Assembly (NCBI GenBank): GCA_016709665.1
Contig: JADJMI010000003.1
Coordinates: 62,001 to 126,000 of the forward strand
DNA from: Betaproteobacteria bacterium
GTDB lineage: Bacteria; Pseudomonadota; Gammaproteobacteria; Burkholderiales; Usitatibacteraceae
Reading direction: 5' to 3'
DNA length: 64,000 nt
The stretch's first letter is position 1. Each line of letters begins with the position of its first letter. The position numbers and the translations under genes are program-made. The notes beneath the pieces were generated by a model. That model had not been told where the DNA came from, ran no database searches, and was given only the letters and a program-made list of their open reading frames with translations. Below, piece after piece: positions 45,139 through 53,399 of the stretch.

Positions 45139-46781
45139 GGACCGACCGGCAGGGGCTTCCCCTCGGCCGAGGACGGCGGCCGAACGCCGAGCGCCTTCGC
45201 GAGCGTCGGCGCGATGTCCGTCACTTCCACGCGCGCCTCGCGCCTGCCCGGCGAGACCCATCGCGGGCCCCACAGCAGGATGGGCACGTGCGTGTCGTAC
45301 GGGTGCGGCGAGCCGTGGGTGGTGGCGCTGCTCGACGAGGTGAACATCCAGTGCGGGCGCAGGACGGCCTGGATGTCTCCGGAACGGCCGGGGTAGTAGG
45401 CCTTGCGCACGGCGTCGAGGTAGGGCGCGGCGGGCGTCGTCGGATCGAGGATCTGGGCGCGCGTGAAGGCCGCCACGAAGCCGGGCTCGGCGAGCAGCAC
45501 GCGCTTCACCTCGTCTTCGAGCGCGCCCCGGTCCACGCGTCGCTCCGCGATGAGGGCATTGTTGAGGTGCACCGCCTGGGCGCTCCAGCCGAGGGCCCAG
45601 GCGCCCTCGCCGAACTTCGCCTTGAGCGCCGCGTTCAGTTTCGCGAGCGTCTGGCTGCCGCTTTGCCGCCCCGCGTCGATGCCCTTCGACTTCGAGAATT
45701 CCGGCGCCGGCATGAAACCGTGGTCGGCCGTGAGGACCACGAGGTAATTGTCCCGGCCCAGGCGCTTGTCCAGGTCGCGGAAGAACGCGGCGAACAGGTT
45801 GTCGAGCTGCAGCACGTGGTCGTGGGACAGGCGCGATTCCGCGCCCCAGGCATGGTTGATGTAGTCGTGGCCGGAAAGGCTCACGGACAGGATGTCGGTC
45901 GCATCGTCCTCGCCCAGGCGCTCGCCCGCGATGGCGGCGCGGGCGAAATCGAGGGAAAGCGCATCGAGGAACGGCCCGCGGTAGAGGTCGTCGTAGAGCA
46001 GCGGGCCGGGTTCGTCGAGCTTCTCGCCCATCACGCGGGGCAGCTTGCCCCCCCGGGCGAACCAGGGCTGCGCATCGGGAACGCTGCGGGCATAGGCCAT
46101 CTCGGGCAGCAGCGGCTTCCACACCGCCTTCAGGTACTTGTCCGCGGGCTTCGCCGCGTTGAAGGCGCTCACCCAGGCCGGGTGTTCCTTCATGTAGTAG
46201 GTGCTCGTGGCGAAATGCCCGGTCTGCTTCATGAACATGTAGGCCGTGCCCGCCTTGCCGGCCGGCAGGATCGCGCCCCGGTCCTTGCCGGAGATGGCGA
46301 TGACCTTCGCGCGCGCGTCCGCCGCCCTGAGCACGTCGCCCAGGGATTCCGCGAGCAGGTTCTTCGGGCTCGTGCCGTCGAGCTTCGCGGTCTTGTGGCC
46401 CAGGTACGCGTGCGCCGCATCGCCCGTGTTGTACGTGGCGATGCCCGTGGCCGGGTCGCGCCATTCGTTGCCGATGATCCCCGTGCGATGCGGGTACGCC
46501 CCGGTGAGCATCGTGGCGTGGCCCGCGGCCGTCACGGTGAAGCCGTGGCCGTAGTGTGCGTCGGCGAACCAGGCGCCTTGCTGCAGGAACCGGTTGAAGC
46601 CGTCGGGGCCGAGCTGGTCGCGGTAGTCGACGACCTGCCGCTGGGGAAGCCCGTCGACCACCAGCAGGACGACGAGCTTCGGCTTCGGCGATGGGGCGAC
46701 CGGCGCGGTGGCGCATCCGGTGGCGACGAGCGCGAAAAATGCGGCGAGGAGAATGGCGATGCGGGCACCGGGCGTCTTCAT
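45135..46781 (-). CDS. alkaline phosphatase superfamily lipoprotein (PafA-like)
   Basis: This 548-residue exported metalloenzyme is of the type I phosphodiesterase/alkaline phosphatase superfamily. The N-terminus is a lipoprotein signal with ATGC (C23). The metal ligand Asp is in VVDGLPQ (D43), and the likely nucleophile Thr is in TAAGHATMLTG (T84). LSGHDYINHAWG and LTADHGFMPAPE supply further metal ligands. It is similar in layout to the periplasmic phosphomonoesterase PafA. It lies 67 nt after the penicillin acylase gene and overlaps the HDAC-family gene by 4 nt. It probably scavenges phosphate from esters at the cell surface. Confidence 0.9.
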   Translation of the reverse strand: MKTPGARIAILLAAFFALVATGCATAPVAPSPKPKLVVLLVVDGLPQRQVVDYRDQLGPDGFNRFLQQGAWFADAHYGHGFTVTAAGHATMLTGAYPHRTGIIGNEWRDPATGIATYNTGDAAHAYLGHKTAKLDGTSPKNLLAESLGDVLRAADARAKVIAISGKDRGAILPAGKAGTAYMFMKQTGHFATSTYYMKEHPAWVSAFNAAKPADKYLKAVWKPLLPEMAYARSVPDAQPWFARGGKLPRVMGEKLDEPGPLLYDDLYRGPFLDALSLDFARAAIAGERLGEDDATDILSVSLSGHDYINHAWGAESRLSHDHVLQLDNLFAAFFRDLDKRLGRDNYLVVLTADHGFMPAPEFSKSKGIDAGRQSGSQTLAKLNAALKAKFGEGAWALGWSAQAVHLNNALIAERRVDRGALEDEVKRVLLAEPGFVAAFTRAQILDPTTPAAPYLDAVRKAYYPGRSGDIQAVLRPHWMFTSSSSATTHGSPHPYDTHVPILLWGPRWVSPGRREARVEVTDIAPTLAKALGVRPPSSAEGKPLPVGP

Positions 46782-46848
46782 GGCAAAAGTCTAAGCCAAT
46801 TTCGCGGCGCGATGCCCGTGCCTCCCGGCGACGGCGGGCCGGCCACTA

Positions 46849-49239
46849 TCACGGCGCCCGCGGGCCCGGCGCCAGCACGAGGCGGCGCGGCTCGGCGATC
46901 GCTTCCTTCGCCGTCGGAATCGTGAAGTAGTCCACCGCCGCCCAGCGCTCGGCGAAGTTGCCGTACCAGGGCGAGAGCCGGTTGCCCGACTGTCCCGTGG
47001 AGTGCATGAACAGCGACCGGTCGAGGTCCTCGAGGTCGTAGATCGCGCGAAGGCTCGCCGCGTGGCGGTTCGCGAACGGGCGCGCCTCGTCCTTGATGTG
47101 CGTGTGGCCGACGTTCACCGAATAGGTGTCCCCGGGCGTGGCCACCGGCACGTTGAACCAGCGCGCGACCCGGGGGACGGCGCCGAAGGGCCGGTGGTCC
47201 GAGGCCGCGACGTGCGCCTCGCCCCAGCGCCAGCCCGATTCGCTTCCGTAACGCTTCGCGAGGTCCGCAGCCGCGAGGTCCATCGCGCGCGCCGCGAGCT
47301 GCGGGCAGGTTTCGGTCCCGGCCGTCGTCACGTCGTCGCACCAGGCCGACGCGGGGCCCGTCATCGCCGCGATCATGAAGGCCGCCCGCTGGTCCCAGAA
47401 ATCCGGGAACAGCTCCCCCAGTTCGTCCGAGTACACCAGCCGCGTGAGCTCGCGGTACCAGGCGGCGAACACGAGGGGCGCCGGCGAATCGGCGCGCATG
47501 ACGCCGTCCCAGCCCTTCGCCAGTGCCGCCGCGCGCTTGCCGCCTTCCGTTTCGGGCGCCGCCGCGGCGAAGGCGGGCCGCATCGCCATCGCGAGCGACG
47601 ACTCGACGTCGCCCTGGATCCGCCGCATCGAGGCCACGTCGTGCTTCGCCTGCCCCGCGAGGAGCGCCTCGATCCGGTTCGCGCGGTACGGCGGCATCCA
47701 GTCCGTGGTCATGAAGGGCTTGAAGTCCGGCGGCACGATGCGGTGGTTGGCCGTCACGAGGGCGCCCGAGGGCGGGTCGACCGCACGCGGCATCTGCTCG
47801 AACGGCGCGAAGCCCTGCCAGTCGTACTTCGCCTCCCAACCGGGCACCGGCACGCGCCCCATCGCGTCGTTGTCCGCCCGGCGGATGGGCAGGCGGGCCG
47901 GCGCGATGAAGCCCACACGCCCGTCCTTGTCCGCGTAGACGAGCGTCTGCTGCGGGGCGTGGAAGTCCCGCACGGACAGCACGAAATCCGGCGCGTTGAT
48001 CGCCCGGTTCATCTCGAGGCCGGCGCGCGCCGTCGCGTTGCCCTCGTCGAGCCCGGCCCAGGCGAGCGCGAGCACGTAGCCCTTCGGGGCCGCCCCGGCG
48101 GCGCTCGCGACGGCATCGGAAATGACCGGCCCGTGGCGCGTCTCGCGCACGATGAAGCTGCGCGCGTGCTTGCCCACCATCACCTTCTCCTCCCGCGTCA
48201 CGAAGGCACGCGGGCCCTGCGGCGTGTCGTAGTGGCCGTCGAGCTTCGGCGAGAGGCGCTCGACGAACAGGTCCTGCGTGTCGCCCAGCGTCGTCGTCAT
48301 CGACCACGCGAGGCTCGCGTTGCGCCCCAGGACGACGTAGGGCAGCCCGGGGAGCGTCGCGCCCACGACCCGGCCCTGCGGCGACTCGACATGGGCGAAG
48401 TACCAGATGGCCGGCGCCTGCAGCCCCAGGTGGGGGTCGTTCGCGAGCAGCGGCTTGCCGCTCGCCGTGCGCGAGCCCGCCAGCACCCAGTTGTTCGAGC
48501 CGTGGGCCTCGCCCGGATCCGGCGAGGCCGCGAGCAGGCGGCGCGCGGCGTCCTCGACGGGCGGGTAGAGCGCGCGGAAATCCGGCAGGGGCGTCGCCGC
48601 CTCGCCCGGGTACGGGGCGAGGAACTGCGCCAGTTGCTCCGGGGAGAGCTTCGCGGCCAGCCGCAGCCGCGCCAGCTCGTTTCGCCAGTTGCCCGAGAGA
48701 TCCCACGCCATCACCAGCATCCAGCCCAGGGAATCCTCCACGCGCCAGGGCTCGGGCTTCACGCGCATCGCGAGGAATTCGACGGGCAGCACGGGCTCGC
48801 TCTCGAGGAAGGCGTTCACCCCGCTCGCGTAGGCCTCGAGCGAGGCGATGGTGGCCGGATCGAGCTTGTCGGCGATGCGCTCGGCCACGCGGGCGATCCC
48901 CAGCGTGCGCATGAGCCGGTCGGTGTCGAACGTGCGCTCGCCGAGAACCTCCGACAGGCGCCCGGACGCCACCCTGCGCTGCAGCTCCATCTGCCACAGG
49001 CGGTCCTGGGCGTGCAGGAAGCCGAGAGCGAAGTGCGCGTCGCGCTCGTGGGCGGCGAAGACGTGGGGAATGCCTTCCTTGTCGCGCAGGACCTCGACGC
49101 GGGCGCCCAGGCCTGGAAGGGCAAGCTCGCCCTCGAGCTGCGGCAGCGACTGGCGAAGGTAGAGGAAGGCCCCGGCGACCAGGACCACCGGGACGCCGAC
49201 GACGGCCAGGAGGGCGAGGCGAAGGGCGCGCCGGATCAC
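46849..49239 (-). CDS. penicillin acylase family protein (S45 Ntn amidohydrolase)
   Basis: This 796-residue Ntn-hydrolase precursor has an N-terminal hydrophobic anchor or signal (about 6-28), an alpha-chain region, then the spacer and nucleophile Ser248 (AHGSNNWVLAG), where autocleavage would expose the beta chain. LANDPHLGLQAPAIWY follows, as in the family. Members hydrolyse amides such as N-acyl-homoserine lactones, cyclic lipopeptides or beta-lactam side chains. The natural substrate here is unknown. It starts 7 nt after the J-like gene and is followed by the phosphatase lipoprotein gene. Confidence 0.93.
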   Translation of the reverse strand: MIRRALRLALLAVVGVPVVLVAGAFLYLRQSLPQLEGELALPGLGARVEVLRDKEGIPHVFAAHERDAHFALGFLHAQDRLWQMELQRRVASGRLSEVLGERTFDTDRLMRTLGIARVAERIADKLDPATIASLEAYASGVNAFLESEPVLPVEFLAMRVKPEPWRVEDSLGWMLVMAWDLSGNWRNELARLRLAAKLSPEQLAQFLAPYPGEAATPLPDFRALYPPVEDAARRLLAASPDPGEAHGSNNWVLAGSRTASGKPLLANDPHLGLQAPAIWYFAHVESPQGRVVGATLPGLPYVVLGRNASLAWSMTTTLGDTQDLFVERLSPKLDGHYDTPQGPRAFVTREEKVMVGKHARSFIVRETRHGPVISDAVASAAGAAPKGYVLALAWAGLDEGNATARAGLEMNRAINAPDFVLSVRDFHAPQQTLVYADKDGRVGFIAPARLPIRRADNDAMGRVPVPGWEAKYDWQGFAPFEQMPRAVDPPSGALVTANHRIVPPDFKPFMTTDWMPPYRANRIEALLAGQAKHDVASMRRIQGDVESSLAMAMRPAFAAAAPETEGGKRAAALAKGWDGVMRADSPAPLVFAAWYRELTRLVYSDELGELFPDFWDQRAAFMIAAMTGPASAWCDDVTTAGTETCPQLAARAMDLAAADLAKRYGSESGWRWGEAHVAASDHRPFGAVPRVARWFNVPVATPGDTYSVNVGHTHIKDEARPFANRHAASLRAIYDLEDLDRSLFMHSTGQSGNRLSPWYGNFAERWAAVDYFTIPTAKEAIAEPRRLVLAPGPRAP

Positions 49240-49246
49240 GCGCCGG

Positions 49247-49903
49247 TCAGCGATTGCGGTTGCGGCGGCTGCCGCGATTCGCGTTGTTGTCCTGGTCGAG
49301 TTTCCTGCGGAACTCGTCTTCCTGCTTCTGCTGGTCGCGCTCGACCTGCTCCCGGGCGGCGGCCTCGCGCTCGCGCATCTCCTGCTCCGCCTTCTCGGCC
49401 GAGAAGGGTTCGGCGCTCTTCGCGGGCTCGGCCGCCTTCTTCGCGCCGGGCGGCTCGCCGTGCTCGGCTTCGTACGTGGCGGCTTCCAGGCGCTTGTGCG
49501 CGGCGACGCGCGCGTTCTGGTTGACCGCGAAGATCGCGATGAAGACGAGCGCCATGAGGGCGCCGCCCGCGTACTTGCCGATCCGCGCCCAGTCGCGCGG
49601 CACCTCGCGGGGCTTCACCAGCGTCTTCACCAGCGTGTCCGGCGCGACCTGCGCCACGAAGGCCGCGGCCTGCCGGTCGATGACGGCCTCCGGCTGCGGC
49701 GTGGCGAGGGACGCGTCGTAGGCCGCGCGCGTCTGGTCGTCCTTGAGGATGTCCCACGCTTCGCGGATGGCGTAGATGCCGGCCTTCGCCTCCTCGCCGC
49801 CTTGCTCCTCCAGGCGGGCGATGCGGCGCTTGCAGGCCGCGCCGATGATCTCGCGCGGGGCGGTGGACGGCACGCCCACCAGTTCGTAGAGCGTCTTCTT
49901 CAT
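49247..49903 (-). CDS. J-domain-like single-pass membrane protein
   Basis: This 218-residue protein has an N-terminal J-domain-like segment (about 1-65: KKTLYELVGVPSTAPREI...IREAWDILKDDQTRAAYDAS). The HPD tripeptide needed to stimulate DnaK is missing. One TM helix follows (about 115-133, YAGGALMALVFIAIFAVN), then a long charged coiled coil rich in Glu, Lys and Arg, ending in an Asn/Arg tail. Such proteins probably act as docking or assembly factors. Its ATG overlaps the stop of the GspE-type ATPase gene (ATGA), suggesting a shared membrane task. Confidence 0.75.
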   Translation of the reverse strand: MKKTLYELVGVPSTAPREIIGAACKRRIARLEEQGGEEAKAGIYAIREAWDILKDDQTRAAYDASLATPQPEAVIDRQAAAFVAQVAPDTLVKTLVKPREVPRDWARIGKYAGGALMALVFIAIFAVNQNARVAAHKRLEAATYEAEHGEPPGAKKAAEPAKSAEPFSAEKAEQEMREREAAAREQVERDQQKQEDEFRRKLDQDNNANRGSRRNRNR

Positions 49904-51708
49904 GCCATGTCCGCGAGCGGGGCGACCTTCATCACTTCCTCGAGCGTGGTGATGCCCTGCGCGACCTTCATCGCGCCGGAGACGCGCAAGGGGCGCATGC
50001 CCGACTTGTAGGCCGCCTGGGTGAGCGCGGCGAGATCCGGCGACTGGCCCAGCAGGCGCTTCACGTCGCTCGAGATCGACATGATCTCGTAGATGCCCAC
50101 GCGGCCCATGTAGCCCGTGTTGCGGCATTCCACGCACCCCGCGGGACGCCAGACCTCCGCGGGCGGCGTCGCCTTGTAGGGCGCGCACAGCGCGTTCCAG
50201 GTGGCGTGGTCTTCCTCCCTCTGGAAGGGCACCTTCTGCTTGCAGTGCGGGCAGAGCACGCGCACCAGGCGCTGGGCCATCACGCCCAGGAGCGTGGAGG
50301 CGAGCAGGTACGCGGGCGCGCCGAGATCCACCAGCCGCGAGACGGACGACGGCGCGTCGTTCGTGTGCAGCGTGGAGAGCACGAGGTGGCCGGTGAGCGC
50401 CGCCTGCACGGCCATGTCGGCCGTCTGCAGGTCGCGGATCTCGCCCACCATGATGATGTCCGGGTCCTGGCGCATGAGGGCGCGCACGCCCGTGTCGAAG
50501 GTGAGGCCGATGTCCGCGTTCACCTGCATCTGGTTCAGGCGCGCGTCGATCATCTCGATCGGGTCCTCGATGGTGCAGACGTTCACCTCCGGCGTCGCGA
50601 GCTGCTTGAGCGTCGTGTAGAGGGTGGTCGTCTTGCCCGAGCCCGTGGGGCCGGTCACGAGGAGGATGCCGCCCGGCTGGCGGATCATGTGCTGCCAGGT
50701 CTCGTGCTCGTCCTTGTTGAAGCCCAGGTCCGCGAAATCCCGCTGCAGCACCTCGGGATCGAAGATGCGCATCACCACCTTCTCGCCGTGGGCGGTCGGC
50801 AGCGTGGACAGGCGCAGCTCGATCTCCTCGCCGTCGGGCATGCGCGTCTTGATGCGGCCGTCCTGCGGGCGGCGCTTCTCCATCACGTCCATGCGCCCGA
50901 GGATCTTGATGCGCGCCGTCATGGCGACGAGCACCGGGTACGGGATCTGGTAGACCTCGTGCAGCACGCCGTCGATGCGGAAGCGGATGACGCCCACGTC
51001 GCGCCGCGGCTCGAGGTGGATGTCGCTCGCGCGCTGGTCGAAGGCGTACTGCCAGAGCCAGTCGACCAGGTGGACGATGTGGTGGTCGTTGGCGTCGAGC
51101 TGGCGGCCGGCCTTGCCGAGTTCCACCAGCTGCTCGAAATTGGTGAGGCCCGAGGTCTGCACGCCCGCCTTCTCGGCGCGCTTCACGCTCTTGGCGAGGT
51201 TGTAGAACTCGCCCTGGTAGCGCTCGATGTCGGCCGGGTTCGCGATGACGCGCTTGATCGACAGGCGCAGCATCTGCGCGAGCTCGGTTTCCCAGGCCCG
51301 CTGGAAGGGCTCGGCCGTGGCGATCGTGACTTCCTTGCCGTTCACCTCGACGGGCAGGATGCCGCGCTTCTGCGCGTAGTCGACGCTCATCACGTCCGTG
51401 ACGGCGCGCAGGTCGATCTTGAGCGGGTCGATGTGGAAGAACGGCATCGCGCAGCGCGCGCCCAGCCACGCGGTGAGCATCTCGGCGTTGAGCGCGCCGT
51501 GGGGCGGGACCGACGAGCGCACGCGGGCTTCGGCGACGAGGGTGACGGGATGCTTGCCCTGGCGCTGGCTGCGGTAATCGGCGGCGAGGCGAACGGCGTC
51601 CTCGCGGGCGATGCGGCCGTCCTGCACCAGCCACTCGAGCACTTCCTTGAGCTGGAGCTTGCGGTCGACGCCGGGAGCGGCGGTGGGCGCGGCAGGGGCG
51701 GTGGCCAT
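49900..51708 (-). CDS. GspE/PilB-family secretion ATPase
   Basis: This 602-residue hexameric ATPase is of the type II secretion / type IV pilus extension group. A T2SSE N-terminal domain (about 20-190) is followed by the Arg-finger region (ASDIHLEPRRDVGVIRFRIDG). Walker A is GPTGSGKTTTLYTTL (about 353-361) and the Asp box follows as TIEDPIEM. Walker B is DIIMVGEIRD, the His box is STLHTND and a four-Cys zinc site is formed by CPHCKQ and CVECRN. No other secretin, pilin or GspF gene lies nearby, so it is an orphan motor. It leads an operon with the J-like protein and the penicillin acylase. Confidence 0.93.
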   Translation of the reverse strand: MATAPAAPTAAPGVDRKLQLKEVLEWLVQDGRIAREDAVRLAADYRSQRQGKHPVTLVAEARVRSSVPPHGALNAEMLTAWLGARCAMPFFHIDPLKIDLRAVTDVMSVDYAQKRGILPVEVNGKEVTIATAEPFQRAWETELAQMLRLSIKRVIANPADIERYQGEFYNLAKSVKRAEKAGVQTSGLTNFEQLVELGKAGRQLDANDHHIVHLVDWLWQYAFDQRASDIHLEPRRDVGVIRFRIDGVLHEVYQIPYPVLVAMTARIKILGRMDVMEKRRPQDGRIKTRMPDGEEIELRLSTLPTAHGEKVVMRIFDPEVLQRDFADLGFNKDEHETWQHMIRQPGGILLVTGPTGSGKTTTLYTTLKQLATPEVNVCTIEDPIEMIDARLNQMQVNADIGLTFDTGVRALMRQDPDIIMVGEIRDLQTADMAVQAALTGHLVLSTLHTNDAPSSVSRLVDLGAPAYLLASTLLGVMAQRLVRVLCPHCKQKVPFQREEDHATWNALCAPYKATPPAEVWRPAGCVECRNTGYMGRVGIYEIMSISSDVKRLLGQSPDLAALTQAAYKSGMRPLRVSGAMKVAQGITTLEEVMKVAPLADMA

Positions 51709-51757
51709 GGGGTGAAACTATAGTCGTTTCGCCCCCGGCCGGCCACCGCGCCCGGGG

Positions 51758-53311
51758 CTATTTCCCGGGGGCGACCATGAGGCCGTTGAAGCGGCGCTGC
51801 GCCGTCGGGGTCACGACGAGGCCCTTCTTCGCGGCGAAATCGAAGATCGGGTAGAACACCGGCAGGAGGGGCTGGTCCGCCATGGCGAAGTTGATGGCGC
51901 GCTCGAGCTTCGCCTGCCGCAGTTCGTCGTCCATGGTCACCATCGATTCCTGGAGCAGCGAATCGACCACCGGGTTCGTGTAGCGCGTGCGGTTCGCCGT
52001 GCCGAAGCCCTTGGCGGGCGTGAAGGTCGCGACGAGGGCGCGCAGGCTGTTGGTGGCCTCCTCGGCGCCGTACTGGGCGGCGAAGGCGCTGAACTCCTGC
52101 TTGGAGGCGCGGGTGAAGAAGACCGAGCCCGGGAGCGTCTCCACCTCCGCCTTCAGCCCGATGCGCGTCCACATCTGCGCGATGGCCTGGGCGACGGAGG
52201 CGTCGTTCGGATAGCGGTCGGCGGTGGCGTGCAGCACGATGCGGAAGCCCTCGTCCCAGCCGGCCTCCTTCAGCAGCGCCTTCGCCTTCGCCGGGTCGTA
52301 CGGGTCCGGCTTGAGCGACTTGCTCGCGCCCGGGAATTCCGCGGACAGGAGCTGGCTCGCGGGGATGCCGCTGCCTTCCATGACGCGCTTCACGAGCACG
52401 TCGCGGTTCACGGACAGCGAAAGCGCCTTCCTCACGCGCGGGTCCTTGAGCGGGTTCGACGCGAGCGGCTTGCCGTCCTTCGCCGTGACGAAGGGCGAGA
52501 CGTCCCGGGAGGAATCGAGCGCCACGTAGTGCACCAGCGCCGCGGCGCCCCGGTAGAGGCCGAACCGCCCTTCCTTGCGCAGGCGCTCGAGATCGGCGAT
52601 GGGCACCGCGTCGATCGCGTCCACCTGCCCCGACAGGAGCGCGGCGAGCCGCGTCGGGTCCTTGGCGATGACCTTCTCGGTCACCTTCGCCCAGTGCCCC
52701 TTCGGGCCCCAGTAGCGGTCGTTGCGCTCGACCACGAGCCGCTCGCCGTTCACCCATTCCACCAGCTTGTAGGGGCCCGTGCCGATGGCCGCCTTGCCGG
52801 AGTTGAAGTCCGCCGTCGTCGCGCCCTTCGCGGCCTTCGCCGACACGATGAAGACGTTCGACAGGTCGTTGGGCAGCATCGGGTTGGGCGCCTTGGTGCG
52901 CAGGACGATCGTGTGGTCGTCGACCTTCGTCGCCTTCTCGATGCCGCGCGTGTACTGCGAGAACGAGTTGGGCGAGTTGGGCACGTTCGGCACGCGCTCG
53001 AGCGTGAAGAGCACGTCGTCCGCCGTGAAGGGCGAGCCGTCGTGGAAGGCGACGCCCTTCCTCAGCCGGAATTCCCACGTGAGGTCGTCCACGAGCTTCC
53101 AGCTTTCGGCGAGCGCCGCGCGCGGCTTCAGCTTGGGATCGAGCACGATGAGCTTGTCGTACAGGTACGGGTGCGAGGAGCCCGTCGGGAAGGCCGCGAA
53201 GAAATGCGGGTCGAGGGTGTTGAGCTCGAGCTTCGTGCCGAGCACGAGGTTCTGGGCGAGCGCGGGCAGCGCGATGAGCGCGGCCGCGAAGAGGGCGAGG
53301 AGTCGTTTCAT
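51758..53311 (-). CDS. ABC transporter periplasmic oligopeptide-binding protein (SBP_bac_5)
   Basis: This 517-residue family 5 solute-binding protein has a signal peptide (about 1-20, ending ALA-QNL). The mature part begins with LVLGTKLELNTLDPHFF, and the KPRAALAESWKLVDDLTWEFRLRKGVAFHDGSPFTADDV region is the standard DppA/OppA block. It delivers peptides or related solutes to an ABC permease not encoded here. The ATG at 53311 was chosen because the signal peptide begins there; an in-frame start 156 nt upstream is unlikely. It is divergent from an M81 peptidase gene across 88 nt, suggesting shared control of peptide use. Confidence 0.92.
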   Translation of the reverse strand: MKRLLALFAAALIALPALAQNLVLGTKLELNTLDPHFFAAFPTGSSHPYLYDKLIVLDPKLKPRAALAESWKLVDDLTWEFRLRKGVAFHDGSPFTADDVLFTLERVPNVPNSPNSFSQYTRGIEKATKVDDHTIVLRTKAPNPMLPNDLSNVFIVSAKAAKGATTADFNSGKAAIGTGPYKLVEWVNGERLVVERNDRYWGPKGHWAKVTEKVIAKDPTRLAALLSGQVDAIDAVPIADLERLRKEGRFGLYRGAAALVHYVALDSSRDVSPFVTAKDGKPLASNPLKDPRVRKALSLSVNRDVLVKRVMEGSGIPASQLLSAEFPGASKSLKPDPYDPAKAKALLKEAGWDEGFRIVLHATADRYPNDASVAQAIAQMWTRIGLKAEVETLPGSVFFTRASKQEFSAFAAQYGAEEATNSLRALVATFTPAKGFGTANRTRYTNPVVDSLLQESMVTMDDELRQAKLERAINFAMADQPLLPVFYPIFDFAAKKGLVVTPTAQRRFNGLMVAPGK

Positions 53312-53399
53312 GGTCGGAATCGTCGTGGAGGGCCGTCCCGCATTGTGTCCCAAATCGGCGAGAATGGCCTTTCCCCTCCCCGCACGCCACGACCCGCCC

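Noticed and set aside
49247..49903. Functional DnaK co-chaperone of DnaJ type
   Set aside because: The HPD tripeptide needed for DnaK stimulation is missing from the J-like segment.
49900..51708. Type II secretion or type IV pilus cluster
   Set aside because: Only the ATPase is present; no secretin, pseudopilin, prepilin peptidase or GspF/PilC gene is found in the window.
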